Shown here: in pieces, positions 14,501 through 26,366 of the stretch
Position numbering within the stretch: position 1 is the stretch's first letter
Layout of the letters: the number at the start of each line of letters is the position of its first letter
Source of the DNA: Oasisia sp. SBJ-2009
Taxonomy: Eukaryota; Annelida; Polychaeta; Sabellida; Siboglinidae
Reading direction: 5' to 3'
Assembly: GCA_964017155.1 (NCBI GenBank)
Contig: OZ024863.1
Location: 42,736,084 to 42,800,083, forward strand
Length of the DNA stretch: 64,000 nucleotides
Program-made: the position numbers and the translations under genes
The notes under the pieces: generated by a model
The model's database searches: none
What the model was told of the DNA's origin: nothing
The model's input: the letters and a program-made list of their open reading frames with translations, nothing else

Positions 14501-17500
14501 ATAACCAGTTATTTGACACTAAACATGCCAAGGGTAGAAAGGTTCAAACTTAAAAAAAAACATTTAAAGTTCACAGTCAAGTAAGCACATGATTGAGTAT
14601 GTTGACGTTCCAAATTTGGCCGTTTTGCTTTTATTTCTCCCTTCGATGCTTTCCAAAACTATAAATTGTCAAACATCATTGTGCAGTGTTTATACAGTGG
14701 TTTCTCAATTCATCAGGACACGTCACATTTTGTAGTATGTTTGGTTCTTTATGTTCTTCATTCTTATTTTGTAATGTTTGGTATATGCAAGTTTGAGATC
14801 AACATTCCATCTTACATACAACATGGTTCTAAATATTGCAGGGCCTGCCTGATCCTCTCAACAGTGCGTTCCACCTCACATACAACATGGTTCTAAATAT
14901 TGCAGGGCCTGCCTGATCCTCTCAACAGTGCGTTCCACCTCACGTACAACATGGTTCTAAATATTGCAGGGCCTGCCTGATCCTCTCAACAGTGCGTTCC
15001 ACCTCACGTACAACATGGTTCTAAATATTGCAGGGCCTGCCTGATCCTCTCAACAGTGCGTTCCACCTCACATACAACATGGTTCTAAATATTGCAGAGC
15101 CTGCCTGATCCTCTCAACAGTGCGTTCCACCTCACATACAACATGGTTCTAAATATTGCAGGGCCTGCCTGATCCTCTCAACAGTGCATTCCACCTCACC
15201 TACAACATGGTTCTAAATATTGCAGGGCCTGCCTGATCCTCTCAACAGTGTGTTCCACCTCACATACAACATGGTTCTAAATATTGCAGGGCCTGCCTGA
15301 TCCTCTCAACAGTGTGTTCCACCTCACATACAACATGGTTCTAAATATTGCAGGGCCTGCCTGATCCTCTCAACAGTGTGTTCCACCTCACGTACAACAT
15401 GGTTCTAAATATTGCAGGGCCTGCCTGATCCTCTCAACAGTGCGTTCCACCTCACGTACAACATGGTTCTAAATATTGCAGGGCCTGCCTGATCCTCTCA
15501 ACAGTGCGTTCCACCTCACATACAACATGGTTCTAAATATTGCAGGGCCTGCCTGATCCTCTCAACAGTGCGTTCCACCTCACCTACAACATGGTGCTGA
15601 ACCTACTGAGAGTGGAGGAGATAAACCCAGAGTACATGCTGGAGCGGTCGTTCTACCAGTTCCAGAACTACGCAGCCATCCCAGGGCTCTGTGACAGTAC
15701 GTACGGCCAGTTGTAATATTTATCACCGGAGTTTATTGATTCATGATATCTGGTTAACAAATAAAAGATGTACTTTTATAATGTATTTATTTTAACTGTA
15801 ATTATAATTTTATAACTTTTTAAGTTTTTAATATATTTTATTATTTACTTATTATTTTATCTATTTATTGCTGATAAGTTTAGCTTGTGCCTCTGAGCGG
15901 ATTTTCTCTCTCGGATATACGGCACTTTACAAATAAAAGTTATTATTATTACTTATTCGCTTTAAATACAATCTTAGTTTATTGATTAGTGATATTTGGT
16001 TATTAAATAAAATATAAACTTATTCACTTTAAATACATTCATTAAGTTATTACTATATATTGCATGAATTGGATATAGTATTGCAAAACATTTAATATTC
16101 TCACTACAATTGTAGTATGGTGATCATTTCACTTACCTCTGATAAGAAAGTTTCTTCATGCTGCAAGAAAATTGGTGTTGAGTCCTTAAACATCAAAATC
16201 TTCAGCATACCCTGGTCCTTTTCTTGGACTGGTATCTCTTATTATCATCAATAAGGAGTAAATTAGCATAAAATCTGTTAAATATTGTAAGAATCGTATG
16301 AGAATGCCTTATCAGTTCACAAACAAATTTGAAATCCACGTTTTGCGCACACCCATATTGTGCCGCTATCAACATGTGACGTGCCACAACCAACCAAGTA
16401 TTAAGTCACAAATGCCTGTTCTGCACGCGAGCCAAAAATAGCTCCTTTGGTCAGTCCAGCCCCAGCACGCTACATATACTTTGTGTCTCACAGAACTGAA
16501 GTCTCTGGAGACGCAGCACAACAAGATCTCGATCCCGAACGAGGACCAACTGTCGTCGTACTACAAGATCCGACAGCAGCTGCGCCACCTGGCGGAGGAA
16601 CTGCAGAAGTTCGTTCAGAAGCCGCAGTACATCCTTCCGTTCCTGCAGCCGGGCCGACTGGTTCACGTAGGTGGAGGGGCAGTGTGAACATTGGAGGGGC
16701 AGTGTGAACATTGGAGGGGCAGTGTGAACATTGGAGGGGCAGTGTGAACATTGGAGGTGCAGGGTGAACATTGGAGGGGCAGTGTGAACATTGGAGGGGC
16801 AGTGTGAACATTGGAGGTGCAGGGTGAACATTGGGGGCAGTGTGAACATTGGAGGGGCAGTGTGAACATTGGAGGGGCAGTGTGAACGTTGGAGGGGCAG
16901 TGTGAACGTTGGAGGGGCAGTGTGAACGTTGGAGGGGCAGTGTGAATGTTGGAGGGGCAGTGTGAACATTGGGGGCAGTGTGAACATTGGAGGGGCAGTG
17001 TGAAAATTGGAGGGGCAGTGTGAACATTGGAGGTGCAGTGTGAACATTGGAGGGGCAGTGTGAACATTGGAGGGGCAGTGTGAACGTTGGAGGGGCAGTG
17101 TGAACGTTGGAGGGGCAGTGTGAACGTTGGAGGGGCAGTGTGAACGTTGGAGGGGCAGTGTGAACGTTGGAGGGGCAGTGTGAACGTTGGAGGGGCAGTG
17201 TGAACGTTGGAGGGGCAGTGTGAACATTGGAGGGGCAGTGTGAACGTAGGAGGGGCAGTGTGAACGTTGGAGGGGCAGTGTGAACATTCACACACGAGTG
17301 AATGATGCCACAAGGCCACATTTAGTAAAACATTCTGAAATATCCTATCTTGATTCTTGAAACATCAGCATTTCGTCAGTGGGGAACTTACAAAACTAAT
17401 CTACCCAGGTGGCGCCACTACACAACTCGGGCTGCGTGCCGTCAACCGCTAGCATCCTCTTACTTGGTTACATTCAGATACATCCGCCACATTCATTACA

Positions 17501-20500
17501 TCCAGCATTTGTTAACACATGTTGTAGATATGCCTTGTAGTTATAACAGTTGGAGTTTAAAATAACTCAAAGATGAACTAAAAAATAAACGGCACGCATA
17601 AAGAACGCGAATACTTCACAGGCCCGTGTTGCGTATCAGCAATGCCTGACGATCCTGTAGGTTCCCCATTAATTTTGACAACTGTGTAGACTTTAACAAG
17701 TGTTATAATATTTTAAGGAGAGTGTTTCAGTTTTGAATTCAGTGCTATGTAATATCTACTAATTATTGCATTTTTGCATATCACATATCACCATTTCTTT
17801 TGTGAAAAACTAAAACTGTCACAATGTTGTTGTTATAAACATGAATATTGACCTGGCAGACAGTGGCAGTTACAAGATATAACAAACAAAGGTAACTAGT
17901 AAACAAATGTATAAACTGTTTTATATGTGTTTGTTGAACAAAATAATGTAAAAGTGTCATGAGCACCACCATGTGGCGGATACTGGCGCTATAAAAATTT
18001 ACATTATTATTATTAAACTTGCACATATGAAAGAATTATTTTGCACGGTAATTGGCTAATTGCCATGTGGTTGACATCTTATCAAATAGATTTAAGTCGA
18101 AGTGACGTTCACGTGATGAGACGTACTGGACGGGTACATGTCACAGTAACTGGTCAGTTTGTGTCCACAGGTGGTCAACGGAGACTACGACTTTGGCTGG
18201 GGGATCGTGGTGAACTTCCAGAAGAAGGCGAACCAGAGCAAGGTGGGGACGTCAACCTCTTGGTGGTCATGTGTTTGTCTGTCTGTCTCCGGTTACTGAT
18301 GGGTGGAAACAAGTGTTTTTATGACTGTAGGCTGCTGAAATAGTTTCTGTTTAAAGTTTAAGCTGTTTATTCTGTGATTGTGAACTGGTTTGTTTAACAT
18401 CGTAAAGATTAGTGAATGTCTCAAGGCTGTAGGATGATTAAGCCAGCTTCGTTATTATAACAACTGCAGCACCAAAGTATGGTTCTACTCAAGACTTGAG
18501 TTGAATACTCACTGTTGAATTATAAAGGTAATTATTAATCTTCAAATTTGATATTTCATAGTATCAAGCCAAAATAAATACTTTGCATTGTACACCATAG
18601 CTAATAAAAAATATGTGTAAAAGAATGCCAACGTTTGAGGCTACTTGACTGAGATCAGGCATGTGTTACTTCTTGGTGAAGTCACCAGTCAAACAATTTT
18701 AGTTTTAGTTTTGACTGTGTTTAGTATTTGTTTAGTACAAGTCAAATGATATGTCAGTTGCGTGGGCAGACAATTCACAGACAAAAACTCCATAAAGCAT
18801 ACATTTTGGGTTGACAGTGGCCAGTTTCTTCTTTTGAAACATTCATCATATTGTATTATCCTCATATTATATTACTGGCTATAGCTTTAACTGGTGCCAT
18901 TGTCTACAGGGAATCATGTACTATCTCATTTATTGTCACATTTGTTGATAATGTTTATTTGTATGATGTATGCGATTCCAAAAATAAACTACTTACTACT
19001 ACTTACATCCTAATATTATATTATTTTAGTTTCTAACAAATACTGAAATAACCCAAGAGCTTGGAGCAGCGTTATACTCAGTGGTGTTGGTTCCTGTCTC
19101 AGACCCCCGTGGCTGCTGAGCCAGTCTATGTTGTGGACGTCCTGCTGTATCTCACCAAGGAAACAGCTCACTCGAGTCGCACAGGGGATGTTCGACCCTA
19201 CGCGCCCGGTGGAAAGGGGGAAATGCAGGTAGGGTACCTTTTGAGAATTTGTAGATCTATTTTAAATTAGTTTCCAGTATTTGCCTCCAATGACAATTAT
19301 TTAAATGTGAAATAAAAAGTGTAGTTCTTTAAAACACATTAATGATTAACAGTTTAGATGGTGTATATTTTGTCAGTGTAACTGAATCCTCCACACTGAA
19401 GCAGGTGACAAGTCACACAGGCATATTCTGCAAATGAGTTTAACAAATGTTATGTCCCATAAGTTTTTATGTTGGTAGAAATGGATACGGTTACAGGTAG
19501 TTCCCGTGTTACATGTTGCCATGGTTACAGGTGCTTCCCATGTTACATATTGCCATGGTTACAGGTGGTTCCCATGTTACATGTTGCCATGGTTACAGGT
19601 GCTTCCCATGTTACGTGTTGCCATGGTTACAGGTGCTTCCCGTGTTACATGTTGCCATGGTTACAGGTGCTTCCAGTGTTACATGTTACCATGGTTACAG
19701 GTGCTTCCAGTGTTACATGTTGCCATGGTTACAGGTGGTTCCTGTGTTGCATGTTGCCATGGTTACAGGTGCTTCCAGTGTTACATGTTGCCATGGTTAC
19801 AGGTGCTTCCAGTGTTACATGTTGCCATGGTTACAGGTGGTTCCCGTGTTGCATGTTGCCATGGTTACAGGTGCTTCCCGTGTTACGTGTTGCCATGGTT
19901 ACAGGTGGTTCCCGTGTTGCATGTTGCCATGGTTACAGGTGCTTCCCGTGTTACGTGTTGCCATGGTTACAGGTGGTTCCTGTGTTACATGTTGCCATTG
20001 TGACAGGTGGTTCCCGTGTTACATGTTGCCATGGTTACAGGTGCTCCCCGTGTTACATGTTGCCATGGTTACAGGTGCTTCCCGTGTTACATGTTGCCAT
20101 GGTTACAGGTGGTCCCCGTGCTGCTTCATCTCATCACAGCCATCAGTGCTATCCGCCTCTACTTCCCCCAAGATCTCCGCCCTCTCGACAACAGGATGAG
20201 TGTGCTCAAGTCTATCCAGGTGGGTTGGTCTGTGTCTAAATAGAGTCGACTCTGCCAGATACAACTTTGAAGTCGTTTTGTTGGCAATTTTGCTGTGTCA
20301 CATGTCCATGGATTTAAGGCCAGACACCCCAGGTGAAATGGTGTTTTTGACAGTACAATTCACCAAATGATTTTCTGCCATACCATGAGAGCGTTTCATG
20401 TCTGTTCTGCCGATATAGTTAACTATGTGTTAATTTTATTCCAAATGATTTTTTTATCAATTAGGCAACTTCTAATGGATATTTTCAAAAAATCAATCTT

Positions 20501-20899
20501 AAAGGGTAAGGCCAAAAGTTCAATGCAGTTTTTCTGCATTCTGTACATTGGGCAGAAAAATTTACTATTTGTATGAATTAAAAATAATTCTGCGTGAGTG
20601 CCGTGCATGGACGTAAGATCCATTGGATATACGGGATAATTTGAATAAGTCCTACTGTATTCCGTTCACAACCATCCAGTTTCAATTATTAGATCTGTTT
20701 GTAAGATGTCAATAAAATTATGTCATTAACAGCATCTCCATTGCTGGATTTGTTTGTTTCTGATGTGTTGATGTGGCATTATTTGTAATAGGTTAGCAAA
20801 TCATAATGTGATAAATTTCTATTGTTACTTATAATATTTATTTATTTGTTTACTAACTTAAAATAATATTTTTAGAAGATAATTTATAATTTTAAAGGA

Positions 20900-20976
<77 letters not shown>

Positions 20977-23900
20977 ATTAATTAGCTTAACACAATTATT
21001 TTTAAATAGATAATCTATTATTAGAATTTTTATTTGAGATATGTTATTTATTTATTAAATCAACGTAATAATTTGTAATCATTTTAAAGAACATATTATG
21101 TACACTGCCATTGAAAATGGCAATAAAGCTTTATTATATTATTATTATTATTATTACAAGTTAGCTGCATGTGGTATGGGTGAGCAAGTACACAGATCAT
21201 GAAGACGTAGATTGTTGTGAATGTGTCCGAGGTGATTACTTACCTACGACCCACTTGTTACCAGGAGGTGGAGAAGCGGTTCCCAGACGGTCTCCCTCAG
21301 CTGGACCCAGTGGACGACATGGGCATCAAGGACAAGGCTCTCAGGGAGGTCATCAGGGTCAGTGTTAAATGTCAATGTTAAATCTGGAAGGAGGTACAGA
21401 ATGCCAACAGTAAAAACCCAGCAAACCCTTAAATCCTTCATTCCATCCTCCATCAAGTATCTGAATCAGCCACACACAAAATAATCCTTGAACTATCACA
21501 TTCTCTACCGCTGCCAATGCCATGTTGTTTTATCATGTTTATTAATTAATTAATGTATCTTATACGATTTTCATATTTGTTTTAGTATATTTATTTATTC
21601 CAATATATATTATATTTATATATATATATATATATATATATTTTAGCTAATGTTTACATATTTACATGCTTGATTTTACTGTATACATGCATTACTATGT
21701 GACTTAGATATTGTGTTTTTATGTAACCTCCGAAGTGCAAAATGTATTTCCACTCTATGAATTGGGCAATAAAGTTATTATTATTATTATAGGGAATATA
21801 TTGTTCATGGCTCCTAGATTTGGCTATTTTGTGAGAAATTCACTTACTTTGGAGCATAGTTTGTGAAATGTACAACGTTTCATCCCATCAGGTATAAGTA
21901 TTGGTCATATGTGTCGTACATTTCACAAATTATGCTCCAAAGTAAGTGAATTTCTTACAAAAAATAATCAGGGTAGGTGTTTAGGTTGCACACCAAGAGC
22001 GTCCATGTTTTAAATTCCATGTTTTAAATACAAATTTTCAGTTAAAGGAAATAAAAACACCTTATGCTTGAATTTGTATTGTATTACATCCTGCTATATA
22101 ATTATATCCACCTAACCAGACAAAAGATGTGTTAGAAATACCACATTTTATGCTATGTAATTTGCAGTTTTGGAATATCCATATTTTTGCCACGCTTTTG
22201 TGATTCTGATGAGATGTGACATCAGTGTTGTAATCTCAAATCATGCATGATATAGCTTTCCATGTATTTAGAACATTTTTGGGTTGAAACGAGCGATATT
22301 CACATTCCAAATAGAGACAGCAATGTTTTCTTGTATGTAGCTCTTTATGGCTAACCAGACAAACATAACCAACACTAATATTATGATCAGCAGTTGTAGA
22401 TGAAGTCTAAAAACTGGGTTGTTTCTTGTAGAAAACAGAAGCGTTTGAGCATCGCATGTATGGGCACCCACTTCACTCCGACCCAAAACTCGACCAGTTG
22501 TACAGTTTGTACGAAAGCAAAGTGAAGGTGAGTACACCGCAGCCTTAAATTAAATAGCTGACGAGATATAAGGATGGCTCCTCAATTTCATTTTTCACTT
22601 CATTCATTAGATTTTGTTATTGATTTTATACCTTTTCGTTTCATGTTGGAGCTTAGGCTATAAACCACTCTTCCACCAGACACGGTTTTGGGCATTTCTT
22701 TCCAGATCTTTTCATTTCTGTCCTGCTTATACCACCCCTCTCTCCATTTCTCTGCCTCACATATTTCTCGGCTGTCCCCGTTTACCTTGTGGGTTCTACC
22801 TTAGTGCCTATTTTGGGATGTGGTGTGTTGGTTTCCATAGTGTGTGCCCTGTCCAGCTTCACTTTCTCTTTCTGATTTGCCTTTTTGTTTGGTCTTGGTT
22901 AGTTCTATCCCATAATGCATTGTTGCTAATTGTTTCTAGCCACCATATGCCTTGACATTTGAGTTAAAAATGCGTAGCTTTGTCGATAGAGTGAAATTCC
23001 TTTAAATTTCTATATCTTTTTGAGTACAATGAAAGCTTCTAGCTTAGTAATTAACTGATAACTTGATGATTCTCTAAATTTTCAGCCCGGCTGTAGATTG
23101 AGTTATCACCTCCTTATTCTTCTATTTAATGTCCAAGAAAGTTGATTATTACTGTTATTTTTAAATGTTTTTTTCTTCAGAGCTTTCTTCTCTAGAATTA
23201 GTGAGTCCACTACAGGTTACACATTTACCCCCTGTGTGGGATCTTTTACTTCCCCTGGCATAAACACCAGATAGAAGGGACCACTAGCTTTTAGTGTCTC
23301 TTCTGAAAGACACAGGCAAATGTAGGATGAATGAAATTGCCTAAGTTTCGAAACGACAGTAGGTGGGATTGAACCACCCTCCTCTTGATTGACAGTCCGG
23401 CGCTCTATTGCATGACTAAAATTGAATGTGTGTTTGTAGATTGCGAGTGAGATCAAGGCTTTGAAGACACAGCTGAAGAAGAAGAGGTCGCTTCTGCAGA
23501 TGGACGAACTCAAGTGTCGCAAGAGGGTTCTGCGTCGAATGGGGTACGCCACGGCGTCCGACGTCATTGAAATGAAAGGTCGTGTGGCGTGCGAAATTAG
23601 CAGGTTTGTCACATATCAATCTCGTCATTAAAGTTAGTCATATTACAGTTATTTATGTTTGCGGTCGATATCGATGTCCATTTGTAAAGATCGTTTTTCC
23701 AACCGGAGATTATTGAATATTGAGTGGTGGACAACTCTCCAGGTGTCACCACTGTGAACATGCTCCATAGGCTGAGCTTGTGTATATAATTTTATTCAAA
23801 TGCTACAGACTAGTGAACCAGACAAAATTAATGGTCTGGCAAAATGAATCTTGTATGGCTGTTTTAAGCTATGTGGGCAATGACTCGACATCTAGTGTGT

Positions 23901-26330
23901 TGTTAGTCAATTTTAGTAGTATATATTTTTAGTAGTATTACTAGCCAGTTGTAAATATTGATATGTTGGAGGATTCACGTTCTGTACATGTATTTGTAAA
24001 ACTTTGATCTTTATGTACCATTGTACGTGTTCTATTCAGTGTCAGTTAGAAAGCTACGTATTATTTAGTTGTAGTTGTATCTGTATCTGTTTCTGTATCT
24101 GTTTCTGTTTGTGTGAATCATTTATAAGAGTGTCTTCTGTGGGTGTGTAATGTAGTTTACATGTGTATGTAAGTCGCCGTGTCAGCTGTTGTTTGCCCTC
24201 CCTCCCTTGCAGTGCTGACGAACTTCTCATCACAGAGATGTTGTTCAACGGCGTATTCAACGACTTGACATCGGCCCAGTGCTGCGCCCTGCTGAGTGTA
24301 TTTGTCTTCCAGGAGAAAGCGTCCGAGATGCCGAAATTGACAGAGGAGTTGTCCGGTCCTCTTCGCATCATGCAGGTATGGATAGTGTAAGCGCGGGAGA
24401 AGTGTAGAGACGAAGTAAGTTCAGCAGCTTCATCCTGGGGTGTTAAAGGGAGAGTGGCCATTTTATTGTAAAGTCGTGTTATACAGTATAGACTATATTA
24501 TGTATTCTAACATATACATCATCCAAATCTGGTTTAACAGAGCAGGAATAATGCAAGACACGGCATGGATAGCTGAAATTATGACACTCTGTATGTGTTG
24601 ATGCCACACAGAACAGAGGATTGGTAAAGTTATAATGGCCCATTATGTACAGTAAGTGGCCTGGAGGATCGCTGAAGTGATAACCAGGACCAGGACACTG
24701 CCTGGGATCACAACACTGTCGGGGATCAGGACACTGTCTGGGATCACGACACTGTCTGGGATCATGACACTGTCGGGGATTAAGACACTTTGTCTGAGAT
24801 CACGACACTGTGTCTGGGATCACGACACTGTGTCTGGGATCACAACACTGTCGGGGATCAGGACACTGTCTGGGATCACAACACTGTCTGGGATCATGAC
24901 ACTGTCGGGGATTAAGACACTTTGTCTGAGATCACGACACTGTGTCTGGGATCACGACACTGTGTCTGGGATCACGACACTGTGTCTGGGATCACAACAC
25001 TGTCGGGGATCAGGACACTGTCTGGGATCACGACACTGTCTGGGATCATGACACTGTCGGGGATTAAGACACTTTGTCTGAGATCACGACACTGTGTCTG
25101 GGATCACGACACTGTGTCTGGGATCACGACACTGTGTCTGGGATCACGACACTGTGTCTGGGATCACGACACTGTGTCTGGAATCACAACACTGTCGGGG
25201 ATCAGGACACTGTGTCGGGGATCACGACACTGTGTCTGGGATCACGACACTGTGTCTGGAATTACGACACTGTGTTGGGGATGACGACAGTGTGTCTGGG
25301 ATCATGACACTGTCGGGGATCATGACTCTGTGTCTGGGATCATGACACTGTGTGTGGGATCACGACACTGTGTGTGGGATCACGACACTGTGTCTGGGAT
25401 CACGTCACTGTGTCTGGAATCACGACAGTGTGTCTGGGATCATGACACTGTCGGGGATCATGACTCTGTGTCTGGGATCATGACTCTGTGTCTGGGATCA
25501 TGACACTGTGTGTGTGATCACGACACTGTGTGGGGGATCACGACAATGTGTCTGGGATCACGACACTGTGTGTGGGATCACGACACTGTGTCTGGGATCA
25601 CGACAATGTGTCTGGGATCACGACACTGCGTCTGGGATCACGACACTGTGTCGGGGATCACGACACTGTGTCTGGGATCACGACACTGCGTCGGGATCAG
25701 GACACTGTGTCTGGGATCATGTCACTGTGTCTGGGATCACGACACTGTGTTGGGGATCACAACACTGTCTGGGATCACGACACTGTGTCTGGGATCACGA
25801 CACTGTGTCTGGGATCACGACACAGTGTCTGGGATCACGACACAGTGTCTGGGATCATGACACAGTGTCTGGGATCATGAAACAGTGTCTGGGATCATGA
25901 CACAGTGTCTGGGATCATGACACAGTGTCTGGGATTATGACACTGTGTCTGGGATCACGACAGTGACTGGGATCAGGACACTGTGTCTGGGATCACGACA
26001 CTGTGTCTGGGATCAGGACACTGTGTCTGGGATCACGACACAGTGTCTGGGATCACATCACTGTGTCTGTGATCATGACACTGTTCATGTTGACAGGACA
26101 CGGCGCGGAGGATCGCTAAAGTGAGTATTGAGGCGAAGCTGGAGCTGGATGAGGAGAAGTACGTGGAGTCGTTCCGCCCCAACATGATGGACATTGTCCA
26201 CGCCTGGTGCAAGGGCTGCACCTTCGCCCACATCTGCACAATGACCGATATATTCGAAGGTGTGTAACCACTGTGTGGAGTGTGGAGTGGAACTATTCCA
26301 TATTTATTTTTGTGTTTCTCATTGCTGTTC

Positions 26331-26366
<36 letters not shown>

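Noticed and set aside
14800..15600. CRISPR-like regular repeat spacing
   Set aside because: Direct 64-bp tandem units without unique spacers, in a eukaryotic gene, with homology to the next exon; not a CRISPR array.
16451..17321. Long minus-strand open frames (218-278 codons, [12 protein letters not shown] repeats)
   Set aside because: Produced by the 20-bp minisatellite, which has no stop in several frames; no homology and no start context.
19469..20243. 256- and 228-codon plus-strand frames rich in [10 protein letters not shown]
   Set aside because: Translation of the 34-bp array; only the last part is real coding sequence (exon 19). The array matters as decoy acceptors, not as a gene.
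24656..25900. Several 116-131 codon frames of [18 protein letters not shown] type
   Set aside because: Artefact of the 20-bp array in MTR4 intron 23.
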